From Terrilactibacillus sp. S3-3 (GTDB lineage Bacteria > Bacillota > Bacilli > Bacillales > Sporolactobacillaceae): DNA of 64,000 bases. The stretch lies in assembly GCA_030437565.1 (NCBI GenBank), contig CP129291.1, positions 744,001 to 808,000 of the forward strand, given 5' to 3'. This document shows, one piece after another, positions 11,223 through 20,815 of the stretch. Each line of letters starts with the position of its first letter. The stretch's first letter is position 1. The notes under the pieces were generated by a model. The model did not search any database and was not told the origin of the DNA. It saw only the letters and a list, made by a program, of their open reading frames with translations. A program made the translations under genes and the position numbers.

Positions 11223-12460
11223 GACGGTGGTGAGACGTGTTCGTTTTATCGATCGCGCAGAGTTTTACCAGATCGGTATTGATGGCGGAAAAATTGCCGC
11301 GATCAGCACCGAGCCGCTATCCGGCTGCCATGATTATGATGCGGAGGGCGACGTGATCCTGCCTCCATTTGTGGAAACGCACACGCATATGGATACGGTT
11401 TTTACGGCAGGCAGCCGGGTGAATAATGAATCCGGAACGTTGATGGAAGGCATCCGTATTTGGCAAGAAAGAAAAAAAAACAGCTGACGAAGGAAGATGT
11501 GCGCGGGCGGTCGATCCGGGCGTTAAAAACCTTGATCGAAAACGGCGTGCTGTTTGTCCGGGCGGCGGTCGACATTTCCGATCCGGATTTGACGGCCTTA
11601 AAAGCGCTTCTTGAAGTTCGATCCGAAATGAGCCGGCTTATTGAGATACAGATCGTGGCCTTCCCGCAGGACGGGCTGATGGCCTGCCCGGACAACCGGG
11701 GGCGGCTCAGGCAGGCGCTTGAACTGGGGGCGGATGCGGCCGGGGCCGCGCCCCATCTCGAGCATACGCGGGAAAAGGGGATCGCTTCGCTGGCGTTTTG
11801 CTTCTCGGCTGCAAAAAGGCTCAATAAATTTGTCCATGTTTTTTGCGATGAGGTGGATGACGGCGCATCCAGGTTTCTGGAAGTTGTCGCCGACTTTACG
11901 CTGGACTATGAGATGGCCGGCATGGTGACGGCCATCCATGCCATCGCCTTGTCTTATTACGCCGAGCCTTACGCGCAAAAAGTGATGCAGCTTGTGAAGA
12001 CTGCGGATGTCAATGTCGTCACCTGCCCGCTGATCAATTCGGCCATGCAGGGTCAATTGAATCCGTATCCGCGCGGCCGCGGCATCACGAGAGTGAAAGA
12101 TTTACAGGCGATCGGTGTCAATGTCTGTCTGGCTCACGATGATATCCAGACGCCGTTCTATCCACTCGGCAGCGGCAACACATGCTGCACGCCGCCAGCT
12201 TGGGTCTGCATCTCGCCCACATGACGGGGGAGGCCGGTCTGTCCGCCATCCTGGATATGCTCACTTACAACGGCCGAAAAGCTTTGAAAATACAAGATTA
12301 TGGGCTTGAAATTGGCAACAGTGCCAATTTCATCACGCTACCGGCTGAAAACATCAAGGCGCTGTTAAGCGATCAGCCGAAGCCCCGTTTTGTGTTCCGA
12401 AACGGCCAATTGATCGTGGAAACAAAGCCATGTGAAACGAAGTGGCGGCTGGAGCGGTAG
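11215..12460 (+). CDS. Cytosine-deaminase-like metal-dependent amidohydrolase
   Basis: Full-length member of the CodA/isoguanine-deaminase group, about 415 residues. Start ATG 11215 follows GAGGTG. Metal-binding motif LPPFVETHTHMDTVF at residues 45-60, then HVFCDEVDD, the histidine region MVTAIHAIALSYY and the catalytic Asp region CLAHDDIQTPFYPLGSGN. Substrate is probably a pyrimidine or purine-like amide; the exact one cannot be told. Frameshifts occur in the A-run near 11470 and near 12180. Follows the truncated paralogue with a seven-base overlap. Confidence 0.85.
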
Positions 12461-12845
12461 GCTAGGCTTGAGCCTGAGATTGAGAGGTTAGGGGCGGGTC
12501 TCGGGCTGAGTCCGGTTTTCAGCGGCTCGGTCTTGAGATTTGTCCTGCTGAATGAGGTGATGGTGTTGCGGCAAGTGCTGTATGAGATGGTGAATGGGGG
12601 AGTGCTGCGGCAGACAAGGAGGCGGCTTAATTCGACAAGTTAGGCGATCAATCTGGGAAAAAAGGCTTGAGGTTTGGGCAATTAAATTAAGGCCCGAGGT
12701 CCGTCAGGTTAGCGTGGCGGATTGGCTTGGCAGGTTAGATTTGAGCTCCGTCAGGATAGGCCCTCGGTTCAACAGGTTAGGACTGATGTTCAGCAGTTTA
12801 GGCCATCGCTCCCACAGGTTGAGCAGTCAGATCCGGTAGTTGCGG
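12461..12845. repeat. Degenerate 21-bp tandem array (family C)
   Basis: Non-coding, GC-rich. From about 12690 to 12845 it divides into successive 21-bp units sharing CAGGTTAG near the end, for example units at about 12730, 12741-12761 and onward with CTCGGTTCAACAGGTTAGG. Earlier parts are more decayed. The reverse complement of the array at 59393-59625 has the same consensus (GAGGTTCGGCTGGTTAG), so the two arrays are one family in opposite orientations. It separates the deaminase (+) from the sigma-54 regulator (-). Confidence 0.65.
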
Positions 12846-13026
12846 CCACAATTATGTAAAATAGGTCAGGTGCAGAAACTTAGTCTTGGGTCGTTTAAAT
12901 TTCCACGGCTCAAAGGGACCTTGTTGATCAATTTGGAAAATGGGACCCGGCAGAACAGATTAAAAGCTTGGCCCGTTCTTGTCTCATAGGTATAGATTGC
13001 CGATTGGATCAGGATAATCAAAGGTG

Positions 13027-13061
13027 ACAGGCCGCCGACCATAAACACGTCGGCGGCCTGT
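13027..13061. terminator. Strong hairpin between convergent genes
   Basis: Perfect 13-bp stem ACAGGCCGCCGAC / GTCGGCGGCCTGT with a 9-base loop, three bases beyond the stop codon of the minus-strand regulator. The T-rich side (CTTTATT) is on the + strand, so it could end transcription from either direction. Confidence 0.75.
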
Positions 13062-13063
13062 CT

Positions 13064-15146
13064 TTATTCCAAACCGTATTTTTTTTTTATTTTTGTATAA
13101 AGCCATGGCCGGCTGATGCCGAGCAGCTTGCTTGCTTTTGTCTTGTTGCCTTTCGTTTCTCTTAAGGCGGAAATGATCATGTCCTTCTCGGTTAATTGCA
13201 TTTTTTCTTTATAGGTTGAGCCCACCTGATGAGAAAGTGCTTTCTCCTCAGTGAAATCGTTGAATGCGGGAATATCCGCCGCATCAATATAATCACCTGT
13301 TTTTAAGTTTGCGGCTCTTTCAAGAACATTTTGTAATTCTCTTACGTTTCCCGGCCAGGAATATTTCATCAATTTAGTTAAAGCAGGATGTGTGATCCCT
13401 CTGATGTTAAATCCGCTTTGTCTCAATCGATTGGTGATCTCATCAACGATATCCGGAAGATCGCCCATTCTTTCTCTTATGGGCGGAATGTTTAAGCGGA
13501 CAATATTTAATCGATAGTATAAATCTTCTCTAAATTTCCCCTCTTTCACTAGTTGTTCGATATTTTGGTTGGTGGCAGCGATAATTTTAGTCTTTAAATA
13601 AATCGTTTTAGAGCTGCCGATCGGCTGAAGTTCTTTTTCCTGCAGAACGCGTAATATTTTTGTCTGCAGGAAGAGGCATTTCGCCGATTTCATCTAGAAA
13701 GAGGGTCCCGTTTTGGGCAAGTTCGAATTTCCCTTTCATCCCGCCTTTTTTGGCGCCGGTGAACGCACCATCCGCATAGCCGAAAAACTCAGACTCAAGC
13801 AGTTCGGAAGGGATGGCGGCGCAGTTCACCTGAACAAAGGGCCCGGTCTGTCCGGAAGAGGCATGGATGCCTTGGGCGAATAATTCTTTTCCCGTTCCGC
13901 TTTCGCCGACAATCAAAACGGTGGACATGCTTTTAGACGCCAATGCCGCTTCTTGTTTGACTTTTCGGATGGCATCTGATTTCCCGGCGATATCAAATAA
14001 AGTATACTTTGTTCCTTTTATTTTATTGATCTCGTTTTGATAGGCGGAGACTTGTTTTTCTAGTTTTTTTACTTTTGTCAAGGCTTCATGTAAATGGGTT
14101 AAACCCCGGTAGGTCACTTTACAGATGGCGCTGATTGTATCGCCGTTTTCCTTTATCGGCATGATGGAAAAGTGATTGCTGGCCTTCAATCATCTGCGGC
14201 ATATTTTGAACACGGGTCCCGCTTTTGATCACATTTTCAATCTCAAGTTCCGGAAACAAATCGGAAGCCGATTTATTCAGAACATCCTGGCTGCGGAGGC
14301 CAAATAAATCAGTAAATCCTTTATTGACCATCGTAATGTCGGCCTTTTTATTCACGAGAATAATCGCGTCATAAGCAAATTCGATCGTGAACCGCAGTTT
14401 TTGTTCCCACTCCTTTGTCAGCTGCAATTCGGTGATGGTTTGTTCGATCTGTGTCACGTCCTCTATAATGACCATTGCGCCGACCAAAACACCATCATTT
14501 TTAAGTGGATAACAATGAACATATAAACTTAATTCGTTCAACTTTAATTGCTTTTTCGCCGTGGTGGAGCGCCCGGATAAAATAGTCTCGATTAATTCTT
14601 TAATCTTTCGCAATGCCGCCTTATTTTTAAAGGCATCGAATTGATCGTCTTTAATGCCCAATTGTCTGTGGCCAGGGAATTTGAGGCCTTTATCTCGAGA
14701 TTCGTATTGATTGACAAGAGGCCGAAGTTCAGGTTGTTAAAAAGCAAGGCTAATTGAGACTCGGTTTGGCTTAAGAGAATATTGTATGAACTCAGGACTT
14801 GCTGGGTCGAAATGACGCCAACAGGTGTCATGTTCTCATCCACAACCGGAGCATGGCCGATTTTATGCTTCACAAACAGTTGTCTCGTGTATTCAAGCGT
14901 GTCGCTCGGGCGTAAATAGATTGGATAAGGATTGTAACAATGGTCAACGGTGGTTTCAAAGGAAGGCTGATTGGCTAATACTTTGAAAATCTTATTTTTA
15001 GTAATGATCCCAATTAAACGATCGGAGCGATTCACGACCGGAAGCATATTGGAGTGAACTTGTGTAAACATCGGCAGCACATCATGCAGTGTCTGATTTT
15101 CGGTGCAGCAAACAAAATCTTCTGTCATGATATCTGCAACGAACAT
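13064..15146 (-). CDS. Sigma-54-dependent activator with CBS pair and PAS domain
   Basis: ATG at 15146 follows AAAGGAGGG on the minus strand. Domain order: two CBS repeats (DIMTEDFVCCTENQTLHDVL and IGHAPVVDENMTPVGVIS), PAS-type region, AAA+ domain with Walker A GESGTGKE, the sigma-54 contact loop GAFTGAKKGG, Walker B GTLFLDEIGEMP, and a Fis-type HTH (NKTKASKLLGISRPWLYTKI). About 690 residues. Frameshifts near 14655, 14180 and 13660. It is divergent from the acyl-CoA gene cluster, which has a sigma-54 promoter, so it very likely activates that cluster. CBS domains commonly bind adenine nucleotides and PAS domains small ligands; the effector here is unknown. Confidence 0.9.
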
Positions 15147-15163
15147 GAAATCCCTCCTTTTAT

Positions 15164-15359
15164 CCCGCATTAACGGGCAGTAAAACCCTCACCTCAAGGT
15201 TTCAATAAATTCGAAGAAAGATAACTGTAAAAGCAAGGTCTTAGGAACACAGACTAAAAGAGCCACGTCCTGTGACAACGTCTATGTGACCCGCATCCTG
15301 TGGGCCGCAACTTACAATCAGCAGGGATGGAAGAAAGCCCTAACTAATTGAAGTTTCAC
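15164..15359 (+). mobile_element. ~195-bp non-coding IS200/IS605-like element, copy 1
   Basis: Left tip is the hairpin CCCGCATTAACGGG directly after TTTAT (15159-15163); the right end is a hairpin and the tail GAAGTTTCAC. A second copy, inverted, lies at 18723-18914, and the two align over their full length, sharing the interior GGTCTTAGGAACACAGACTAA and CCTGTGGGCCGC. Subterminal hairpins, a fixed pentamer at the left and no target duplication are hallmarks of IS200/IS605-type ends. With no ORF it resembles a palindrome-associated transposable element, and the structured interior resembles a TnpB-associated omega RNA. Its left end abuts the regulator's ribosome site. Confidence 0.7.
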
Positions 15360-15386
15360 TTTATTAGAATTTTATAACAAACGCTT

Positions 15387-15400
15387 TGTAAGCGCTAACA
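15387..15400 (+). promoter_or_regulatory. cre-like CcpA site
   Basis: TGTAAGCGCTAACA fits the catabolite-responsive element consensus TGWNANCGNTNWCA at every fixed position. It sits about 115 bp upstream of the sigma-54 promoter, consistent with glucose repression of the acyl-CoA cluster. Inferred by consensus only. Confidence 0.6.
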
Positions 15401-15442
15401 TTTTGCCTGTGTTAATTTTTTTTACGAATTTTACATCTTCCC

Positions 15443-15458
15443 GTTAATGATCATTAAC
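15443..15458. promoter_or_regulatory. Perfect 16-bp palindrome, probable activator-binding site
   Basis: GTTAATGATCATTAAC is fully self-complementary and centred about 50 bp upstream of the -24 element. Enhancer-binding activators of the sigma-54 class usually bind dyads 80-150 bp upstream; this one is somewhat close but is the only perfect dyad between the divergent genes. Confidence 0.55.
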
Positions 15459-15499
15459 AGTGAGGCGGAGTAATGCCCGATTTTATAAATAAAACCATA

Positions 15500-15516
15500 T
15501 GGCACAGAACTTGCAT
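15500..15516 (+). promoter_or_regulatory. Sigma-54 (-24/-12) promoter
   Basis: TGGCACAGAACTTGCAT matches the consensus TGGCACN5TTGCW with exact spacing. It lies 45 bp upstream of the acyl-CoA dehydrogenase start and is divergent from a gene for a GAFTGA-containing sigma-54 activator. Confidence 0.88.
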
Positions 15517-15560
15517 AAGGATTTTTGTGAACATTATGTGAATTTTTTGGAGGGAGAAAA

Positions 15561-16722
15561 ATGATCCATCAGTCAGCAGTGATTGACGAAGAAATGACTC
15601 TGTTCAAAAAGTCGATTGAAACTTTCGCAAAAAAGGAATTGGAAGAAAGCTTTGGCAAATGGGAAGAAGAGGGGGATTCTCCCAAGAGAACTGTGGAGGA
15701 AATTGGGCCAATCGGGTTTACTTTGCGTTGATATTCCTGAGCAATACGGCGGTTTAGGTGCACCGCTCGCCTTTGCGGCAGGCATTGTCGATGAATTCAG
15801 CCGACTTGGCTATAACGCTGTCGCCTGCAATTTAGCCGTTCACTCGAACATTGTCGCCCACTATCTATTAAACTCAGGTACGGAAGAACAGAAGGCTCAT
15901 TATTTGCCAAAAATGGCTTCCGGGGAATCTGTAGGTGCGATTGCCATGACCGAGCCAGGCGCCGGCAGTGATTTGCAGGGGATGAAAACAGCGGCACTGA
16001 AGGATGCGGAAGGTCAATACGTGATCAATGGCTCAAAAACGTTTATAACAAATGGCCAGCATTGTGATTTTGTGATTGTTGCGGCAAGAACAAATCAAAA
16101 CGTCTCGGCTTCAAAAGGGACGACTCTATTCATTGTGGATGCGGATTGCAAAGGACTAATAAAGGGAAAAAATTTAAAGAAAATCGGGCTTCGCTCTGCA
16201 GATACATCGGAATTATTTTTAGAGGATGTCACGGTTGCTTCCAGTCAAATACTTGGAGACATTGAAGGCGGATTTATCACTCTGATGCGGGAATTGCCGC
16301 GGGAAAGGACGATTCTAGCCGCCGGAGCATGCGGGGCGATGGAAGGGGCAATAGAAATCACGGTTAAGTATCTAAATGAACGGGAAGCATTCGGAAAACC
16401 ACTTAGCAAGCTGCAGGCGATTCGCCACAAAGTAGCCGAGATGACAACGGAAGCGAAAGTCAACCGGGCCTATGTTAATCAGTGCCTGGCTCTATTAGAG
16501 AAACATCAACTGTCCACGGCCGATGCAAGTATCGCCAAATTATCGGCCACTGAAGCACAAAGCAGAATTGTCGACGGGTGTGTGCAGTTATTCGGCGGTT
16601 ACGGCTATATGCAGGAATATCCGATTTCAAGAGCCTATCTCGATGCAAGGGTTCAGCGAATTTATGGTGGAACTTCCGAAATTATGAAAGAAATTATCAG
16701 TAAAGACATTTTAGGAAAGTAA
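15561..16722 (+). CDS. Acyl-CoA dehydrogenase
   Basis: FAD-dependent alpha,beta-dehydrogenation of an acyl-CoA. Start ATG 15561 after GGAGGGAG. Signatures: AIAMTEPGAGSDLQGM and YVINGSKTFITNGQHCD (FAD and substrate binding), REAFGKPLSKLQAIRHKVAEM, and the C-terminal QLFGGYGYMQEYPISR...RIYGGTSEIMKEII block. About 387 residues, normal. One frameshift in the G-run near 15672; reading with one G fewer gives KWEEEGILPRELWRKLG. First gene of the sigma-54-controlled cluster; the racemase start follows by 16 bp. Confidence 0.92.
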
Positions 16723-16738
16723 AAGGAGAGGTTTGAAT

Positions 16739-17938
16739 GTGGGGATTCTAACGGGATTGAAAATTTTGGATTTCTCGACACTTTTGCCTGGTCCTTTTGC
16801 GACGATGATGCTGGCTGATATGGGAGCCGATGTCATCAAAGTGGAATCTCCTAATAGAGAGGATTTCATCAAACATTTTTCTCCGAAAGTTGGCGACGTG
16901 TCGGCGGCGTTTGGACACCTGCATCGCTCTAAACGCTCTTTAGGATTGGATCTGAAAAAAGAGGGAGCGAAGGATGTCATCTATCAATTGGTTCAGGAAT
17001 ACGACATTATCATCGAACAATTCCGCCCCGGCGTGATGGACAGATTAGGCATCGGCTATGACAAGCTGAGGGAGGCGAATCCTAAAATTATTTTTTGTTC
17101 GATTACGGGTTACGGACAAACAGGCCCCTTAAAGAACCGGGCCGGGCACGATATTAACTACTTATCATTATCATCAGGCGCTGCCAGTTATTCATTCCGA
17201 AAAAATCAGCTGCCCGTCCCGGCCGGCATACAGGTTGCCGATCTTGCCGGGGGTTCAATGCCTGCCGTGATCGGAATACTTGCCGCTGTCTATCACCGCG
17301 AGAAAACAGGTGAAGGACAGTCTATTGATATCAGCATGACGGATGCCGTCTTCTCCTTGAATGCCCTTTACGGTTCAGGATATTTGGCCAGTGACATAAA
17401 ACCGGAGGCCGAATCGCTGCTGTTAAACGGCGGAACCTTTTACGATTATTATCAGACGAAGGACTCACGTTATTTTTCTGTCGGCAGTTTGGAACCGCCG
17501 TTTCAAGCCAGGCTTTGCGAGCTGATTGGGGATCGGAAGTTGGTAAAATTAGCCGGCGGACGCGCGGAAGATCAGCAAGCATTTAAAAAGAAGCTCACGG
17601 AGATCTTTAAACAGAAAACATTTGCTGAATGGCTGGAACTGATCGGCGATGACTTTGACGGCTGTGTCGAGCCGGTCCTGGATTTTTCCGAAGCGGTCAA
17701 TCACCCGCAAATGAAGGCTAGAGAACGGATTGTTTCCGTACCGAAGTTAGAAGGAGGATCGCAAAAACAAATTGCTTTTCCGATTAAGTTTTCAACTCAG
17801 CCGGCCGAGTACCGTTTTGCAGGTGTACAAACGGGCAAACATTCGGAAGACATTTTGAAAGAGGCGGGCTATGATCAGGAAACGATTCAAGCGTTATATG
17901 ACAAAGGGATTTTTGGAAAAAAAAAAAAAGAAAGTTGA
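16739..17938 (+). CDS. Alpha-methylacyl-CoA racemase-like family III CoA-transferase
   Basis: GTG at 16739 is 7 bases after AAAGGAGAGG. CaiB/BaiF fold throughout (LDFSTLLPGPFATMMLADMG). The racemase subgroup is favoured over CoA transferases by three residues known from the mycobacterial racemase: His in GHDINYLSLS, Asp in GIQVADLAGG and Glu in VGSLEPPFQ, with GGTFYDYYQTKD between. About 399 residues, one of the few uninterrupted long frames here. It would interconvert 2R- and 2S-methylacyl-CoA so the dehydrogenase can act. The tail after GIFG is a lysine run made by 12 adenines, whose exact length is doubtful. Confidence 0.82.
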   Translation: MGILTGLKILDFSTLLPGPFATMMLADMGADVIKVESPNREDFIKHFSPKVGDVSAAFGHLHRSKRSLGLDLKKEGAKDVIYQLVQEYDIIIEQFRPGVMDRLGIGYDKLREANPKIIFCSITGYGQTGPLKNRAGHDINYLSLSSGAASYSFRKNQLPVPAGIQVADLAGGSMPAVIGILAAVYHREKTGEGQSIDISMTDAVFSLNALYGSGYLASDIKPEAESLLLNGGTFYDYYQTKDSRYFSVGSLEPPFQARLCELIGDRKLVKLAGGRAEDQQAFKKKLTEIFKQKTFAEWLELIGDDFDGCVEPVLDFSEAVNHPQMKARERIVSVPKLEGGSQKQIAFPIKFSTQPAEYRFAGVQTGKHSEDILKEAGYDQETIQALYDKGIFGKKKKES

Positions 17939-17949
17939 GGAGATATCAT

Positions 17950-18721
17950 ATGAAGCTGAAAGACAAGGTGGCGGTTGTAACAGGCGGAGCTTCGGGACTC
18001 GGGCTGGCGACAGTCACGAGGCTGGCGGAAAAGGGCGCGAAAGTCGTGATTTTTGATTTAAATGAAACAAAAGCAAAGGAAGCGGCGAGCTCGTTAGGCG
18101 AGGCCGTCCGGTATGCGGTTGTGGATGTCACGGATGAACAGTCCGTGCGGGAAGGGATCGCCGATGCTATCAAGGCTTTTGGAGCGATTCATATTTGTGT
18201 CAACTGCGCCGGTGTCGGGACAGCGGGGAAAACGATTGGCAAAAGGGGCGTATTACCACTGGCTGCCTTCAATCAAGTCGTCAGCATCAACTTGGTCGGG
18301 ACTTTTAATGTATTAAGACTCGCAGCAGATGGAATGAAAAAAATAATGAAAGGGTGACTGATTCCGGTGAAAGAGGCGTGATCGTTAATACGGCTTCCGT
18401 CGCTGCGTTTGACGGCCAGATGGGGCAGGCGGCATACGGAGCCAGCAAAGCCGGAGTTGCCGGGATGACTCTGCCGGTTGCCCGCGACTTATCTGAGTTT
18501 GGCATTCGCGTCAACACGATTGCGCCGGGCTTATTTATGACGCCGATGGTTGAGAATTTGCCGGAAAAAGTGATTCAAAAACTGTCTGAGAGCGTTGAAT
18601 TTCCCAAACGATTGGGGCGGCCGTCCGAATATGCGGAACTGGCAACGTTTATCATCGAACATGATTATTTAAAGGGGAAGTAATTCGGTTAGATGGCGGC
18701 ATTCGGATGCCGCCGCGATAA
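17950..18721 (+). CDS. Short-chain dehydrogenase, 3-hydroxyacyl-CoA dehydrogenase (HSD10) type
   Basis: NAD-binding [12 protein letters not shown] near the start, [18 protein letters not shown], and the catalytic Ser-Tyr-Lys as [10 protein letters not shown] and AAYGASKAG. The sequence resembles 17-beta-HSD10/type II 3-hydroxyacyl-CoA dehydrogenases, which oxidise 3-hydroxy-2-methylacyl-CoA. Frameshifts near 18345 and near 18675; allowing for the second gives the expected C-terminus [13 protein letters not shown] and a TAA at 18719-18721. The inverted copy of the non-coding element begins two bases beyond the stop. Confidence 0.87.
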
Positions 18722-18722
18722 G

Positions 18723-18914
18723 GTGAAACTTCAACCAGTGGGGTTTTCTTCCATCCCCCACTGATTGTTGGTAGCGGCCCACAGGATGTGGGTCACACAG
18801 ACGTTGCCACAGGGTGTGGCGCCATTAGTCTGTGTTCCTAAGACCGGGTTTTTACGGGCCGTTCGAATTCATTAAAGCCTTGAGGTGGCGAGTCTTATTG
18901 CCCGTTAATGCGGG
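18723..18914 (-). mobile_element. ~195-bp non-coding IS200/IS605-like element, copy 2 (inverted)
   Basis: Read on the minus strand it starts after TTTAT (18915-18919 complement) with CCCGCATTAACGGG and ends GAAGTTTCAC at 18723. The right-end hairpin pairs CAATCAGTGGGG with CCCCACTGGTTG, one wobble in 12. It is clearly homologous to 15164-15359 across the whole length. It has landed between the SDR stop and the thiolase ribosome site, within what is otherwise one operon. Confidence 0.7.
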
Positions 18915-18949
18915 ATAAATCAGGCAAAGAAAAGAAGGGGGCTGTTGAT

Positions 18950-20136
18950 ATGACAAGTCAAGCCAATGTGATTGGCGTGAGTATGGTGAAATTTGAAAAG
19001 CCCGGCCGCAATGAACCTTTTGAAATCATGGCGTCAAAAGCCATCACCGGGGCATTAGCCGATGCCGGAATCGATTTATCTGAAGTAGAGCAGGCTTATG
19101 CCGGCTATGTGTACGGAGACAGCACATGCGGCCAGACCGCTTTATATCAAGTGGGCATGACAGGGATCCCGGTATTAATTAATGTTAACAATAATTGTTC
19201 TTCAGGATCGACGGCGCTTTATCTGGCGCGCCAGGCGGTGGAATCGGGTTCAAATGACTGTGTCCTGGCGTTCGGCTTTGAAGAAATGCAGCCGGGCGCT
19301 CTAGGCGAACATTGGACCGATCGCACCTCGCCATTCCAATGGATTTACAATCGGTTTGATCAATTAAACAGTGAATTGCCGGATGGTCCCGTCGCTTTAA
19401 AAGTATTTGGAGCCGCCGGTTTGGAATACCTGGAAAAGTACGATGCGAACCCTGATATTTTTGGAAAAATAGCGGTGAAATCAAGGCGGCATGCCGTAAA
19501 CAATCCCTATTCATTATTTACAACCACGCTCCAATTAGATGAAGTCATGAATGCCCCTGTTGTCTACCCGGGGTTGACACGATATATGGCTTGTCCACCG
19601 ACATGCGGAGCAGCAGCGGCAATCGTTTGCAGCGACCGTTTTGCAAAGAAGAAAAATATTAATCACGCGGTCAAAATCATTGCCATTGCCCAATCCATGA
19701 CAACGGATTTGCCTGACAGCGCTGAGGATAATCTGCATTTAGCCGGCTTCGGTATGACGGCGCGCGCAGCTCAGGAGGTCTATGAACAAGCCGGTATCGG
19801 TCCGGAGGATGTTGATGTTGTCGAACTGCATGACTGTTTTACACCAAATGAAGTCATGACTTACGAAGGACTGGGACTTTGGGGGAAGGTGAGGCAGAGA
19901 AGCTGACGAGTGACGGCGACAACACGTATGGCGGCAAATATGTCGTCAATCCATCCGGAGGGCTGATGTCAAAGGGACACCCGCTTGGAGCGACCGGCTT
20001 GGCTCAGTGCACGGAACTCGTTTGGCATTTAAGAGGGCAGGCAGGCAATCGTCAAGTAGAAGGAGCGGACATTGCCCTTCAGCACAACCTTGGTTTGGGG
20101 GGCGCATGTGTCGTGACGATGTATGGACGGGGATGA
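18950..20136 (+). CDS. SCPx-type thiolase / acetyl-CoA acetyltransferase
   Basis: ATG 18950 after AAGAAGGGGG. Thiolase fold of the sterol-carrier-protein-x group: catalytic Cys in [17 protein letters not shown], the His in [16 protein letters not shown], and the terminal [14 protein letters not shown]. About 395 residues. Such enzymes cleave 3-keto-2-methylacyl-CoA, fitting the racemase and HSD10-like neighbours. A single frameshift lies in the G-run near 19880 ([11 protein letters not shown] on repair). Confidence 0.88.
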
Positions 20137-20147
20137 AAATCAACTTG

Positions 20148-20697
20148 CCGAAAGTTAACAAAGGCCCGAGTCCCGCCCTCCTTGTTAATAAAAGCAGAAA
20201 TCTTGTAAAAAAATGCCGAAAAGTTGTTAATAACCCGCCGAAAGTTGAACAAAGACTCAGGCCCCGCTCCCGACTTGTTAATAAAAGTGGAAATCTTGTA
20301 AAAAAGCGCCGAAAAGTTGTTAATAACCCGCCGAAAGTTGAACAAAGACTCAGGCCTCGCCTCCGACTTGTTAATAAAAGCGGAAATCTTGTAAAAAAAA
20401 AAAGCTGAAAAGTTGTTAATAACCCGCCGAAAGTTGAATAAAGGCCCAGGCCCCGCCCCTGACTTGTTAATAAAAGTGGAAATCTTGTAAAAAAGCGCCG
20501 AAAAGTTGTTAATAACCCGCCGAAAGTTGAACAAAGACTCAGACCTCGCCCCTGACTTGTTAATAAAAGCGAAAATCTTGTAAATAAACGCTGAAAAGTT
20601 GTTAATAACCTGCTGAAAGTTGAACAAAAACTCAGGCCCCGCCCCCGACTTGTTAATAAAAGTGGAATGTAAAAAAGCGCCGAAAAGTTGTTATTAA
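20148..20697 (+). repeat. 93-bp higher-order tandem array built of 21-bp modules (family B)
   Basis: Six copies, with GTTGTTAATAA at about 20223, 20316, 20412, 20505, 20598 and 20687 (spacings 93, 96, 93, 93, 89). Each 93-bp unit divides exactly into three 21-bp modules (starting CTTGTTAATAAAAG, CTTGTAAAAAAG and GTTGTTAATAACCCG) and one 30-bp module (GTTGAACAAAGACTCAGG...CCCGA). The module ends share GCCGAAA. The array separates the thiolase from the ligase. Because 93 is a multiple of 3 it shows a long false frame on the minus strand. Confidence 0.9.
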
Positions 20698-20815
20698 ATG
20701 AAGAGCTCAGCAGTCTTGCAGGTTATTTTTCGTTCCTTTTTGCAGGTAGTGAATGCGTTGTTCGTGATTTTCATCCTGGAGTACTGATTGATGATATAAA
20801 GGGAGGAATTTGTAC

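Noticed and set aside
17950..18357. SDR gene ending early at 18357 or 18683
   Set aside because: Both stops come from single-base shifts; the family C-terminus continues in the neighbouring frame to 18721.
20079..20627. 182-codon minus frame over the 20-kb array, with a 31-residue repeat
   Set aside because: 93 bp is 31 codons, so the frame is a by-product; it overlaps the thiolase 3' end on the other strand and has no ribosome site.
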